Positions 27,122-37,158 of a stretch of DNA of 64,000 nt are shown piece by piece. This DNA comes from Clostridia bacterium (GTDB lineage: Bacteria; Bacillota; Clostridia; Lachnospirales; Lachnospiraceae), in assembly GCA_003246295.1 (NCBI GenBank), contig QKAS01000032.1:1-64000 (forward strand), read 5' to 3'. Numbering within the stretch: position 1 is the stretch's first letter; each line of letters begins with the position of its first letter. Both the position numbers and the translations under genes were made by a program. Below the pieces are notes generated by a model. That model did not search any database and was not told the DNA's origin. It saw nothing but the letters and a program-made list of their open reading frames with translations.

Positions 27122-27787
27122 TCAATTCTTTTCTATGATTTCTCCCTGCTTTTTATATATGCTTTTTTTCGCAACATAACCTCGCACCATTGATAGTGGA
27201 TATATCTGAGCTTCTCTTCCAATAATCGTCCCAGGGTTCAGGACAGAATTACATCCCACTTCAACGTGGTCACCAATCATAGCCCCCACTTTTTTTAAGC
27301 CTGTTTCAATTTTAGAACCGCTTGATTGTAGTGTAACTAATGTTTTATCACTTTTTACATTTGAAGTAATGGAACCAGCTCCAAGATGTGCTTTATATCC
27401 AAGAATACTGTCTCCTACATAATTATAATGCGGTACCTGCACTTTATTAAATAGTATTACATTTTTAAGTTCTGTAGAATTCCCTACAACAGCGCCTTTT
27501 CCAACAATCGCATTTCCTCTGATAAATGCACAATGCCTTACTTCTGCTTCTTCATCAATAATACAAGGGCCTTTGATCAGCGCGCTTGGATAAACTTCAG
27601 CAGATTTAGCAATCCAGATAAATTCTCCTTTTTGTTCAAAACGTTCTGGATCAAGCTTCGGTCCGATAGACTTAATATATGCTCCAATTTCCGGAAGGAC
27701 TTCCCATGGATATTCATTTTTATCAAGAAGTGGTGCTGCAATTGATTCTCTTAAATCAAATAAGTTTACTGATTTTACTTTTTCCAT
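27122..27787 (-). CDS. Left-handed beta-helix acyltransferase-like protein
   Basis: A 221-residue protein with imperfect hexapeptide repeats from about residue 60 to 200 (such as AFIRGNAIVGKGAVVG and AMIGDHVEVGCNSVLNPGTIIG), the pattern of left-handed beta-helix acetyltransferases. It resembles the C-terminal half of GlmU but has no nucleotidyltransferase domain, so the name UDP-GlcNAc pyrophosphorylase, sometimes given to such proteins, is not supported here. It lies 15 bases downstream of topB. Its substrate is unknown. Confidence 0.75.
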   Translation of the reverse strand: MEKVKSVNLFDLRESIAAPLLDKNEYPWEVLPEIGAYIKSIGPKLDPERFEQKGEFIWIAKSAEVYPSALIKGPCIIDEEAEVRHCAFIRGNAIVGKGAVVGNSTELKNVILFNKVQVPHYNYVGDSILGYKAHLGAGSITSNVKSDKTLVTLQSSGSKIETGLKKVGAMIGDHVEVGCNSVLNPGTIIGREAQIYPLSMVRGYVAKKSIYKKQGEIIEKN

Positions 27788-27802
27788 ACATGTCTCCTGT
27801 GC

Positions 27803-29875
27803 TTATTTATAATATGTAGATAGATACTGATATCGTCTTTGAATTTCACTTTCATTTCTGATACTTTTTACCTGATTTGTTTTACTTCTTACAAAATCAT
27901 CCAATTTTTTCATATATTCTTCTTCTGTGATTTCACCTTGCGCAACCATAGTAAGCCCTTTTTCCCAGCTGGCTGTCAATTTGGGATTTAAAAGTGCTCT
28001 TATAGAATTATGAACAACTTCATAAATCATTTCGCCCATTTTTGTAGGCATAATTATCTGTGTTTTTTTATTTGTAGAAATATATTTTATATGATTGAGT
28101 TTTTTTAGAATCTCAGCACGCGTTGCAGAAGTTCCAATTCCACTTCCTTTGATTTGCGCTCTTAATTCTTCATCTTCAATCAACTGACCTGCATTCTCCA
28201 TGGCCAATATGATAGAGCCCGAATTGTATCGTTTTGGTGGTGAGGTCTTCCCCTCTTTCACCGTGAGATTATTCAAATTCAGTGATTCTCCCTTTTTCAT
28301 CTGTTCCAAAATAGATAAAAATTCAGCATCAAGAACTTTTTCTTCTGCATCTGATTCTGTCTTATCATCACCTTGTTCTTCTGTGTTTCCAGTCTGTTCT
28401 GAAACATCTTTTTCTTTTGCTGTTGTTTCCTTTTTCTTGATAAAGGAAAGTTCGGTCATTGGAAGATAGCCCGGCTCGGCAAGCACTTTAAAACTGGAGA
28501 AAAATTTTTCTTCTTTAAGTCTGATTGTGACAAGTACTTTTCGATATACCGCTGCAGGATAAAAAACAGCCAGAAATCTTCTTGCAATTAACTCATAAAC
28601 ATGAGAAGCAACCGGTGTCAGAGAACTCAAAGTTCCAATTCCCTGTCCGGTAGGAATAATTGCGTAATGATCTGTAATTTGTTTGTCATTCACGTAGCGT
28701 GTGTTTTTTAACCCTGTATATGCTTTATTATTTAAAATCTCTTTCGCAAACTCAGACAAAATAGGATAATTCGTAAGTCCCTTTATATTCTTATCAATTT
28801 CTTTTGCAACCGCAGTAGATAAAACCCTTGCATCCGTTCTTGGATATGTGGTCAATTTTTTCTCGTATAATTCCTGGACAATGCGAAGTGTCTCATCAGG
28901 TGATATTTTAAATAATTTGGAACAATCATTTTGCAACTCTGCAAGATTATACAATAGGGGCGGATTTTTATTTTCTTTCTTTTTTTCCAAAGAATCAACA
29001 ACCGGTATTTCTGGCGGATCCAGCAATGCTTCTATTAAAAGCAGTGCATCTTTTTCCTCTTTGAATCCATTTTCTTTATAAAGAATTGGAGACTGAAAAT
29101 ATTTTGACGCCTCGACTGCTTTCCACTCTGCATCAAAATCATGTTCTCGAAACTTAAAATTGCCTATGACTCTATAAAATGGAGTTTCTGTAAAATTTCT
29201 AATCTCACGTTCTCTGTCAACCACCATTCCAAGTACACAAGTCATGACACGTCCAACTGAAATCACAGCTCTGTCTTCTTTCAGATGTGTTTTCACAGAA
29301 TTCGAATATTTTAAAGTCAGGACTCTGGAAAAATTAATTCCCATCAGATAATCTTCTTTTGCTCGTAAAAAAGCAGATGCACTTAGATTGTCATAATCGG
29401 ATAAATCTTTTGCTGTTTCAATTCCTCTTCTGATTTCATCCTCAGTCTGCGAATCAATCCAGACTCTTTTACGCTGCTTATTCGAAACCTCAGCCTGCAT
29501 TTCAACCAGGCGATAGATATACTCTCCTTCACGTCCCGAGTCTGTGCATACATAAATTACGCCAACGTCAGGTTTATTTAGAATACTTTTCACAATATTG
29601 AACTGCTTCTTTACGCTGTCTATTACTTCATAACGAAATGTGTCTGGAATAAAGGGTATGGTATCAAAGCTCCATCTTTTATAAATTGGATCATAACTTT
29701 CCGGATAACTCATTGTTACAAGATGACCAACGCACCAAGTAACATAAGATTGTTCTGATTCCATATAACCATCTCTGTTGTGAAACTTTTCATTCAGCGC
29801 CTTCGCAAATTCTTTTGCTACGCTGGGTTTTTCTGCGATAAAGACTTTTTTAGATACTAAATTATTTTCACCCAT
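27803..29875 (-). CDS. topB: DNA topoisomerase III
   Basis: A 690-residue type IA topoisomerase. The TOPRIM domain starts with FIAEKPSVAKE near residue 12 and contains CTDSGREGEYI near 110-120. The catalytic Tyr is at about 344 in TTYPRTDAR. Around residues 490-525 there is an acidic, low-complexity insertion. No C-terminal zinc fingers are seen, which fits topoisomerase III rather than I. It relaxes negative supercoils and decatenates through single-strand breaks. It follows miaB with a 3-base gap and an AAGG site. Confidence 0.93.
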   Translation of the reverse strand: MGENNLVSKKVFIAEKPSVAKEFAKALNEKFHNRDGYMESEQSYVTWCVGHLVTMSYPESYDPIYKRWSFDTIPFIPDTFRYEVIDSVKKQFNIVKSILNKPDVGVIYVCTDSGREGEYIYRLVEMQAEVSNKQRKRVWIDSQTEDEIRRGIETAKDLSDYDNLSASAFLRAKEDYLMGINFSRVLTLKYSNSVKTHLKEDRAVISVGRVMTCVLGMVVDREREIRNFTETPFYRVIGNFKFREHDFDAEWKAVEASKYFQSPILYKENGFKEEKDALLLIEALLDPPEIPVVDSLEKKKENKNPPLLYNLAELQNDCSKLFKISPDETLRIVQELYEKKLTTYPRTDARVLSTAVAKEIDKNIKGLTNYPILSEFAKEILNNKAYTGLKNTRYVNDKQITDHYAIIPTGQGIGTLSSLTPVASHVYELIARRFLAVFYPAAVYRKVLVTIRLKEEKFFSSFKVLAEPGYLPMTELSFIKKKETTAKEKDVSEQTGNTEEQGDDKTESDAEEKVLDAEFLSILEQMKKGESLNLNNLTVKEGKTSPPKRYNSGSIILAMENAGQLIEDEELRAQIKGSGIGTSATRAEILKKLNHIKYISTNKKTQIIMPTKMGEMIYEVVHNSIRALLNPKLTASWEKGLTMVAQGEITEEEYMKKLDDFVRSKTNQVKSIRNESEIQRRYQYLSTYYK

Positions 29876-29878
29876 GGA

Positions 29879-31303
29879 TCAACCTTCCATCCGGCCAAAG
29901 TAATAAAATCCCTTGCTCTCATCCAGACTGACTGAAACAATCTTACCAATTAGTTCCGTTCCGCCTTTAAAGTGAACAAGTGTATTGTTAGACAATCTGC
30001 CCGTCACAAGGCTATTGTCATGCTCATTTATTTCCTCTACCAATACAGGCATGACCATGCCTGTCAACTTTCCAGCTCTTTGTCTTGCTGCTTTTTGCAC
30101 TTCTTTCAAAAGCCTGTCAAATCCAGTCTTGACTTCTTCTTCTGGAACCTGATTTTCCATAGCTGCGGCAGGGGTTCCTGTTCTTTTTGAATAAATAAAT
30201 GTAAATGCGTTGTCAAATTGAACTTCTCTGATCACATCAATTGTTTTATCAATATCTTCTGCAGTTTCTCCAGGGAATCCGACTATGATATCTGTTGTCA
30301 GTGATATATCAGGAATTTCTCTTCTGATTTTTTCTGCAAGTTCCAAATATTGCTCTCTGGTATATTTTCGATTCATAGCCTTTAATATATTGTTACTTCC
30401 TGATTGAAGCGGAAGATGCAGATGGCGGCATATTTTTCCTGATTCTTTGATGGTCTGTATTAATTCATCAGAAAGATCTTTTGGATGGGATGTCATAAAA
30501 CGAATGCGTTCAAGTCCCTCAATCTTTTCTATTTCTCTTAGTAACCCAGCAAAACTGACAGGATGTTCTAAATTCTTACCATAGGAATTGACGTTCTGTC
30601 CCAAAAGCATAACTTCTACAACACCATCTTCTACCAGACCTTTAATTTCTTTTATAATGTCTTGTACTTCTCTACTTCGTTCACGTCCTCTGACATAAGG
30701 CACAATACAATAACTACAGAAATTATCACATCCAAACAAAATGTTGATTCCTGATTTGAAATGATATTTTCTATCTACAGGCAATTCTTCTACGATCTTA
30801 TCGGTCTCTTTCCAGATATCAATGACCATTCTGTCGGATTCAAACATATCAAATAAAAGTTGTGCAAACTTATAAATATTGTGTGTCCCAAACACTAAAT
30901 CAACAAAAGGATAACTTTTTTTAAGTTTATCGATCACACTCTGTTCCTGCATCATACATCCGCAAAGTGCTATTCTCATGGATGGATTTTTTTTCTTGAT
31001 GGTACCTAATGCCCCCAGCCTTCCATATACTTTCTGGTTCGCATTATCTCTTACTGTACAGGTATTATAAATTACAAAATCCGAATACTCCGAATCAGAC
31101 TCTTCATATCCTACTGTTTTTAAAATACCAGTCAGTTTTTCTGAGTCTCTTGCATTCATCTGGCACCCAAAAGTTACAACACAAAATGTAGGTTTTCTTG
31201 ATAATTTTGCTTCCAAAAGTGCAACTTTTTCTTTTACTTTTTCTATATATTCATATTGTACTTGTTTTTCCTGTTCACTTACCAGTGTTACTTCTCTGCT
31301 CAA
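29879..31303 (-). CDS. miaB: tRNA-2-methylthio-N6-dimethylallyladenosine synthase
   Basis: A 474-residue radical-SAM methylthiotransferase. The UPF0004 domain holds three cluster cysteines at about 47, 82 and 116; the radical-SAM motif CDNFCSYC is at 192-199; a C-terminal TRAM domain follows. It adds the 2-methylthio group to i6A37 in tRNAs reading UNN codons. The start is TTG at 31303, preceded by GGAGTG. It lies between proA and topB on the same strand and is probably co-transcribed with them. Confidence 0.94.
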   Translation of the reverse strand: MSREVTLVSEQEKQVQYEYIEKVKEKVALLEAKLSRKPTFCVVTFGCQMNARDSEKLTGILKTVGYEESDSEYSDFVIYNTCTVRDNANQKVYGRLGALGTIKKKNPSMRIALCGCMMQEQSVIDKLKKSYPFVDLVFGTHNIYKFAQLLFDMFESDRMVIDIWKETDKIVEELPVDRKYHFKSGINILFGCDNFCSYCIVPYVRGRERSREVQDIIKEIKGLVEDGVVEVMLLGQNVNSYGKNLEHPVSFAGLLREIEKIEGLERIRFMTSHPKDLSDELIQTIKESGKICRHLHLPLQSGSNNILKAMNRKYTREQYLELAEKIRREIPDISLTTDIIVGFPGETAEDIDKTIDVIREVQFDNAFTFIYSKRTGTPAAAMENQVPEEEVKTGFDRLLKEVQKAARQRAGKLTGMVMPVLVEEINEHDNSLVTGRLSNNTLVHFKGGTELIGKIVSVSLDESKGFYYFGRMEG

Positions 31304-31317
31304 AACTTTTCACTCCG

Positions 31318-32565
31318 TTATTCTCTAATCTGTCCATTTCCATAAATCAAATACTTATAAGATGTTAGTTCATTGAGTCCCATTGGTCCTCTGGCATGAA
31401 TTTTTTGTGTGCTGATCCCAATCTCCGCGCCAAATCCGAACATGAAACCATCTGTAAATCTTGTTGAAGCATTTACATAAACACAAGCTGCATCTATTTC
31501 TCGCAAGAATTTTTCTGCATGTTCTTTATTCTCTGTAATAATAGATTCAGAATGTTTCGTATTATAAAAATTAATATGATCAATGGCCTCTTTTATGGAA
31601 TCTACAACTTTGATTGAAATTATTAAATCAAGATATTCGCTGCCAAAATCTTCTTCTGTTGCTTTGACTGCATCAGGTAATATTTTTATTACTTCTTCAT
31701 CTCCACGTATCTCTACGTTATATTTTTTTAAAGCTTCTGAAATCAATGGCAATGCTTTTAAGGCGATTGATTTGTGAATTACCATGGATTCACATGCATT
31801 GCATACTCCAATTCTTTGTGTTTTTGCATTGATTAGAATTGGAATTAATTTCTCAAGATTTGCTTCATCATCTACATAGATATGGCAGTTTCCTGTTCCT
31901 GTTTCTATCACTGGAATTGTACTGTTTTCTTTCACTGTCCTAATGAGTCCGGCACCACCACGTGGTATTAAAAGATCTACATAGTCACTTAACTTCATAA
32001 AAGCTTTTGCTGTTTCTCTGTCTGTAGATTCAATCAACTGGATACAATCTGGACTGATATTATTTTCTGACAAAGCTTTTCTAATGCTGTTTGTAATTGC
32101 AGTATTGGAATGAAGCGCGTCACTACCACCTTTTAGAATCACTACATTTCCTGTTTTAAAACAGAGTGAGAATGCATCTGCAGTAACATTAGGTCTGGAC
32201 TCATAGAATATACCAATAACACCAATGGGTACTCTGACCTTTTTTATTAACAGATCATTCGGTCTTTTGATCGTTTCAAGAATTTCGCCAATCGGGTCAG
32301 TTAGCTCTATCACTTGCTCAATCCCCCTGGAAATATCCTTGATTCTCTCTTTTGTCAGACGCAGTCTATCTACCATTCCAGGATGCATGCCCGCATCTTC
32401 TGCTTCTCTGATATCAATATCATTTTGTGATAATAGATAGGTTGTATCCTCTAATAAAATCTTTGCTGCATCTGCTAATACTTTATTTTTTAGTTCTGTT
32501 GAAAGATTTTGCAATTCATACTTTGCCGTAACTGCTTTTTTACCCATTCTTATTAAATCAGTCAT
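31318..32565 (-). CDS. proA: Gamma-glutamyl phosphate reductase
   Basis: The start is the ATG at 32565 (MTDLIRMGKKA), 7 bases after AAGGAG; the 19-codon upstream extension overlaps fthC and is unlikely. The 415-residue aldehyde-dehydrogenase-like enzyme has the catalytic Cys in RIGVCNACES and the conserved YESRPNVT segment. It reduces glutamyl-5-phosphate to glutamate semialdehyde, the second step of proline synthesis. It is separated from proB by the DUF896 and fthC genes. Confidence 0.95.
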   Translation of the reverse strand: MTDLIRMGKKAVTAKYELQNLSTELKNKVLADAAKILLEDTTYLLSQNDIDIREAEDAGMHPGMVDRLRLTKERIKDISRGIEQVIELTDPIGEILETIKRPNDLLIKKVRVPIGVIGIFYESRPNVTADAFSLCFKTGNVVILKGGSDALHSNTAITNSIRKALSENNISPDCIQLIESTDRETAKAFMKLSDYVDLLIPRGGAGLIRTVKENSTIPVIETGTGNCHIYVDDEANLEKLIPILINAKTQRIGVCNACESMVIHKSIALKALPLISEALKKYNVEIRGDEEVIKILPDAVKATEEDFGSEYLDLIISIKVVDSIKEAIDHINFYNTKHSESIITENKEHAEKFLREIDAACVYVNASTRFTDGFMFGFGAEIGISTQKIHARGPMGLNELTSYKYLIYGNGQIRE

Positions 32566-32591
32566 ATCTGTACTCCTTCGGCATATGCCAC

Positions 32592-33155
32592 TCAAATCAG
32601 CCTGTCTTCTGTAATGATGCAATCTGGTCTGATGTCAAATTCTGTTGCAGGAATATGCTCAACAATCTGACATTCAAGCGCAAGCGCTACTGTATCTAAT
32701 GCTGCATTGTTGCTTAAAAATTTATCATAGTATCCTTTGCCATATCCAAGACGATTTCTCTTTTGATCAAAGGCAACACCAGGCATAATGACCAGACTTT
32801 TATCTTTTTGATGATTCATTGCAAAATTAAGTTCCGGACATTCTAGCGGTTCCTGAATCCCTTTATAAAAACCTTTGAGTTCTTCTAATTGTCTGATTTT
32901 ATAAAAGAGAATTTGATCACCACAAACTTTTGGACAGTAGACCGATTTTTTGCATGAAAGTGTTGATATCATCATCTGATGTGTTATCACTTCATGGTTA
33001 TAATCCGCATAAAACAAAATATTATCAGCTTCTAAAAACTTCTTGAGTGCAAATAATCTGTTCTGAATTTTGTTACTTTTTTCAATCAGTTCATTTATTG
33101 GGATCTGAGACCTGATGCTTAAAATATTCTTTCTAATTTGTTCTTTTGTTTCCAT
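32592..33155 (-). CDS. 5-formyltetrahydrofolate cyclo-ligase
   Basis: The start is the ATG at 33155 (METKEQIRKNIL), with GGTGA upstream; it overlaps the 3' end of the DUF896 gene by 23 bases. The 187-residue product has the family motif near the C-terminus (RLGYGKGYYDKFL), where the Gly/Tyr-rich loop binds ATP and folate. The enzyme converts 5-formyl-THF to 5,10-methenyl-THF using ATP. This complements folD and fhs further along the window. The two inter-gene overlaps suggest coupled translation. Confidence 0.92.
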   Translation of the reverse strand: METKEQIRKNILSIRSQIPINELIEKSNKIQNRLFALKKFLEADNILFYADYNHEVITHQMMISTLSCKKSVYCPKVCGDQILFYKIRQLEELKGFYKGIQEPLECPELNFAMNHQKDKSLVIMPGVAFDQKRNRLGYGKGYYDKFLSNNAALDTVALALECQIVEHIPATEFDIRPDCIITEDRLI

Positions 33156-33354
33156 ACTTTTCACCAAGATTTGTAATACTTCCGTCTTCATTCTGAATAC
33201 TGATCTGGTTTAATTGACCTCTCAAATTATTTCTGACAGACGCTATATAGGCACTTCTGAGTTCTGCCTGTTCTTTTTTTTCAGCTTCATTTAAACCTTC
33301 AGCCTGCGATTTATGGTAAAGTTCATTAATTCTATTAATCATTTCATCATTCAT
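33133..33354 (-). CDS. DUF896 small protein (YnzC-like)
   Basis: A 73-residue protein with the DUF896 pattern: an N-terminal helix pair (INRINELYHKSQAEGL), the segment EQAELRSAYIASVRNNLRGQL, and a short tail. B. subtilis YnzC, of the same family, is a small helical protein linked to the SOS response, but its biochemical role is not known. It overlaps the downstream fthC gene, so translation is coupled, and follows proB by 28 bases. Confidence 0.9.
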   Translation of the reverse strand: MNDEMINRINELYHKSQAEGLNEAEKKEQAELRSAYIASVRNNLRGQLNQISIQNEDGSITNLGEKYGNKRTN

Positions 33355-33382
33355 ATGATATCTATTCCCACTCTTTCATAAC

Positions 33383-34234
33383 TTATTGATTCATATTTGC
33401 TACAAAATCTTCAAGATAAAAATTTTCGTCTTTATGTGATTTGAAAATTGTACCGTACTCTCTTCCATCCATAATACGATGCAGAATACGAACATCCTTT
33501 CCATTCGCAATAATCATATCTGCACCTGCACTTGTTGCAATCTTTGCTGCAATCAGTTTTGTATTCATTCCACCTGTTCCTACATTACTTCCAGTCGTTG
33601 CTTTTCCCATACTCATTAAATCATCATCAATTCTTTCTACTGTACTTATAAACTCTGCATTTTTATTTTTTCTCGGATCATCTGTATACAATCCATCAAT
33701 ATCAGACAATAAAATAAGAAGATCTGCATCAATAAGCGCTGTTACAATTGCTGATAATGTATCATTATCTCCGATTACAATTTCGTAGGTTGCAACAGTA
33801 TCATTTTCATTAACAATAGGAATTACCCCAAGTTTTAACAACTCTGCAAATGTATTGTGGGCATTAAATCGATTCAGATTGTCAACAATAGTATTTTTTG
33901 TCATTAGAATTTGTGCCGTCACCTGATTATACTCTGCAAAAATTTTTTGATATGTCATCATAAGCCTTGCTTGTCCTATGGCAGCACATGCCTGTTTCAC
34001 AGCAATTTCATTATCACCTGGTTGTATATTGACTGCCTTTTTCCCTGCTGCAATTGCTCCCGAGGTAACAAGAACAACATCTTTCCCTTGATTTCTGAGA
34101 TTACAAAGTTCTCTTACCAGTACTTCAAGTTTAATATAATCAAACTCTCCCGTTTCCGGATGCTGAAGGGATGAAGAACCAATTTTAACTACGATTCTTT
34201 TTTTATCTTTTAATTGCTCTCTGGTTTTTTTCAA
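33383..34234 (-). CDS. proB: Glutamate 5-kinase without PUA domain
   Basis: The start is TTG at 34234 (MKKTREQLKDKKRIVVK), 6 bases after a full GGAGGT site. The longer in-frame extension overlaps the upstream FAD gene and is not conserved. The 283-residue amino-acid kinase has VVKIGSSSL at the N-terminus, VTSGAIAAG, and NENDTV. It lacks the C-terminal PUA domain of E. coli ProB, a form known from other bacteria. It phosphorylates glutamate in the first step of proline synthesis. Confidence 0.94.
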   Translation of the reverse strand: MKKTREQLKDKKRIVVKIGSSSLQHPETGEFDYIKLEVLVRELCNLRNQGKDVVLVTSGAIAAGKKAVNIQPGDNEIAVKQACAAIGQARLMMTYQKIFAEYNQVTAQILMTKNTIVDNLNRFNAHNTFAELLKLGVIPIVNENDTVATYEIVIGDNDTLSAIVTALIDADLLILLSDIDGLYTDDPRKNKNAEFISTVERIDDDLMSMGKATTGSNVGTGGMNTKLIAAKIATSAGADMIIANGKDVRILHRIMDGREYGTIFKSHKDENFYLEDFVANMNQ

Positions 34235-34253
34235 GTGGATACCTCCAGTTATA

Positions 34254-35879
34254 TTATTCTGCAAATCTTTTATAGTGCATTCCAATTGCTTCTGCAACTT
34301 TAATTCCATCCATTGCAGCAGATGTGATTCCGCCAGCATACCCTGCGCCTTCACCACATGGGTAAATTCCTTCAATATTGCTCGAAAGTGTCTTTTCGTT
34401 TCTTACCATGCGAATTGGCGAAGATGTCCTGCTTTCGATTCCTGATAAGATTACCGCAGGGTCAGAAAAACCAGGAATCATTCGACCAAACTGTTCCATT
34501 CCCTCTATAAAAGACTGGTTAATACTCTCAGAAAAAATATCCCTTAAATCTGTAAGACAATAAGCACCTTTCATTGCAGGTTCATACTCCAAGGATTCTT
34601 TTGTGCTTACTCTATGTTGCTTAAAATCCCCATATAATTGAACAGGTATCATTCCATTCCCAGCCTGATATGCCTTTTCTTCAAGACCTCTTTGAAACAC
34701 AACCCCTGCGAGAGGATGATTGCTTCCAAAATCAGCTTGTGAGACAGAAACTATAATTGCACTATTTGCATTGAGACCATCCCGTTTGCTATAACTCATT
34801 CCATTGACTGCCATTCTTTTTTCTTCTGAAGATGCGTTTACTACATACCCACCAGGACACATACAAAATGAATAAACACCTCTATTTCCCTCTGTATGTG
34901 CTGTTACCTTATAGGCTGCATTTGGAAGACATTCCGGATAATCATTACCATATTGTGCACAATTAATCAATGACTGTCTATGCTCAACCCGAAATCCAAC
35001 AGCAAAGCTTTTTGGCTCCATTAATATCTTCTTTTGATAGAGCATTTCAAAGGTATCACGGGCACTGTGTCCGATCGCCAGTACTGCGATTTCACATGCT
35101 ATTTCTTCTCCATCCTGTAATCGTAGACCCGTCAACTTACCATTTTTTATAATAAGATCAGATACTTTTTTCTGATATCTGACTTCACCCCCGGCATTTA
35201 TTATTTCCTGCCGTAGTGTTTTCACAATTTCAATCAATTGATCCGTTCCAAGATGGGGCTTAGCCTCATATAATATTTCTTCCAAAGCTCCAGCAGCTAC
35301 CAATGTACGTAAAACTTCCTTATTTCTTCCGTATTTGTCTTTTACGAGAGTGTTTAGTTTGCCGTCTGAAAAAGTGCCTGCACCACCTTCGCCAAATTGA
35401 ACATTTGATTCAGGATTTAGTATACCATGATTCCAAAATGTTTCAACTGTCAGCTTACGGCTGTCAGCATCTTCTCCACGCTCAAGCAAAATTGGTCTAT
35501 AACCATTTTTTGCCAGATAGATTGCACAGAATAATCCTGCTGGTCCAGCTCCGATAATAACAGGTCTACTTTTTAGTGTTTCCATTCCTGTATCTGGAAA
35601 ATGATAATCCTCTTCCACAACGGTTGCTACATTTGGGTTTTTGAAGTTTTTCCTAAGGGTGATCCCATTCTGAAGTACGACATCAACAGTGAATATAAAA
35701 AATAGATCTGGTTTCTTTCTGGCATCAATAGATTTTCTAATAATCTGTATTGTTTTTATATCTTGTTCTCGTATCAATAAAATTTTAGCACAACGCCGAG
35801 TAAGACTTTTCATTCCTTCAACTTCATATTCTTCCGGTTTTACTTTAATCTGACCTATTCGAATCGTTTGTTTTTTCAT
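34254..35879 (-). CDS. FAD-dependent oxidoreductase of unknown substrate
   Basis: A 541-residue flavoprotein. About 105 residues of an N-terminal accessory domain precede the FAD-binding motif GAGPAG (110-115). The segment VQFGEGGAGTFSDGKLNT and the C-terminal IYPCGEGAGYAGGITSAAMDG are typical of a widely conserved, uncharacterised dehydrogenase family. It follows the HI0933-type gene by 16 bases and precedes proB, so the two flavoproteins may be co-expressed. The substrate is unknown. Confidence 0.85.
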   Translation of the reverse strand: MKKQTIRIGQIKVKPEEYEVEGMKSLTRRCAKILLIREQDIKTIQIIRKSIDARKKPDLFFIFTVDVVLQNGITLRKNFKNPNVATVVEEDYHFPDTGMETLKSRPVIIGAGPAGLFCAIYLAKNGYRPILLERGEDADSRKLTVETFWNHGILNPESNVQFGEGGAGTFSDGKLNTLVKDKYGRNKEVLRTLVAAGALEEILYEAKPHLGTDQLIEIVKTLRQEIINAGGEVRYQKKVSDLIIKNGKLTGLRLQDGEEIACEIAVLAIGHSARDTFEMLYQKKILMEPKSFAVGFRVEHRQSLINCAQYGNDYPECLPNAAYKVTAHTEGNRGVYSFCMCPGGYVVNASSEEKRMAVNGMSYSKRDGLNANSAIIVSVSQADFGSNHPLAGVVFQRGLEEKAYQAGNGMIPVQLYGDFKQHRVSTKESLEYEPAMKGAYCLTDLRDIFSESINQSFIEGMEQFGRMIPGFSDPAVILSGIESRTSSPIRMVRNEKTLSSNIEGIYPCGEGAGYAGGITSAAMDGIKVAEAIGMHYKRFAE

Positions 35880-35895
35880 TTTTTCTCTTTCTATA

Positions 35896-37152
35896 TCATA
35901 ATTTCAACGCTGCCATCTTTCCTGCGACATACCCTGACGACCATGCCCACTGAAGATTATACCCACCGCATCGTCCATCAACATTTAAAATTTCCCCTGC
36001 AAAAAAAAGTCCGGGGATGTGTAATGACTCACATTGGTCACTTAATTCCATGCAACTAATCCCGCCTCTGCAAACCTGCGCATTGGTAAATGGATTGGTG
36101 TTCACAACTCTAACATACCAGTTTTTGATTCTATGAACCAATTTTTCAAGATCCTGAGATTTCAAAGCTGATACTTTATCCTCTGGTCTATAACCACTTT
36201 GCTTTAATATCATATATAAAAGTTTCTTATGAATAAATCCATACAATGCTTCTTCGTAACTAACGGACTGTTTCAGATTGTAAAGACGATCAATCTGCGC
36301 TTGTATCTGCATAAAAAGTTTATTTTCTTTTATGCCAGGTATGAAATCTATTGAAACTTCTACACGCTTTTTATTATCTAAAGCTTCTGCCGCCGTACCA
36401 CTTAATTGAAAAACAGGGATCCCTGAGATACCATAATCTGTTAATTGCAACTCTCCTGATTCTGTTGTTACTGTTTTGCCATCAATGCACAATCTAAGTA
36501 ATGCTTCGCATCTCACTCCTGCTATTGATTTAAAATAAGTTTCACTGCTTCTGAGTTGAACCAAAGATGGAAGCGGTTTTATAATCTTATGTCCAAATCG
36601 CTCTGCAAATGTATAGCCACTTCCATCAGATCCCGACTGAGGTGCGGCCTTTCCACCACAAGCAAGAATAACACAGTCAAATGACTCTTTCTTGTTTTGA
36701 TTTAACAATGTAAATTCAATTGAAAAATTTTGTTTTAGTCCTTGCTTCATATGATTGATTTTTTTTACCTGCAAATCAGTATAGATTGTTACATGATGAA
36801 TCTCTAACTCTCTTCTAAAAAATTCTAATATTGTAGATGCCTGTTCTGTGAGTGGATATAGGTAATTATTTTTTTCTTTCACCATGATTCCATTTTGAAT
36901 CAGAAAATGCATCATATCTATATTTGAAAATTTTTTAAATATTTTATTTAACACTTCCGTATTATCTGTATGAAAATCCTGATTAGAAAAAGACAGGTTG
37001 GAAAAATTACATTTTCCATTTCCTGTCATTAGAATTTTTTTCCCTATTCTGTCTTTATGTTCAAAAATCGTTACCAGTGCACCATTTTTTGCAGCCTCAA
37101 GAGCTGCCATTAATCCTGCTGCACCGCCACCGATTACTGCAACTTTATTCAT
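35896..37152 (-). CDS. HI0933/YhiN-type flavoprotein
   Basis: A 418-residue protein with the dinucleotide-binding motif GGGAAG at residues 8-13, the conserved GNGKCNFSN segment near 43-51, and the C-terminal FAGEILNVDGRCGGYNLQWAWSSG. These mark the HI0933/YhiN family (aminoacetone-oxidase-like FAD enzymes), for which no firm substrate has been established. It lies 6 bases downstream of the flippase-like gene. The flavin is bound through the N-terminal Rossmann fold. Confidence 0.88.
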   Translation of the reverse strand: MNKVAVIGGGAAGLMAALEAAKNGALVTIFEHKDRIGKKILMTGNGKCNFSNLSFSNQDFHTDNTEVLNKIFKKFSNIDMMHFLIQNGIMVKEKNNYLYPLTEQASTILEFFRRELEIHHVTIYTDLQVKKINHMKQGLKQNFSIEFTLLNQNKKESFDCVILACGGKAAPQSGSDGSGYTFAERFGHKIIKPLPSLVQLRSSETYFKSIAGVRCEALLRLCIDGKTVTTESGELQLTDYGISGIPVFQLSGTAAEALDNKKRVEVSIDFIPGIKENKLFMQIQAQIDRLYNLKQSVSYEEALYGFIHKKLLYMILKQSGYRPEDKVSALKSQDLEKLVHRIKNWYVRVVNTNPFTNAQVCRGGISCMELSDQCESLHIPGLFFAGEILNVDGRCGGYNLQWAWSSGYVAGKMAALKL

Positions 37153-37158
37153 ATTATA

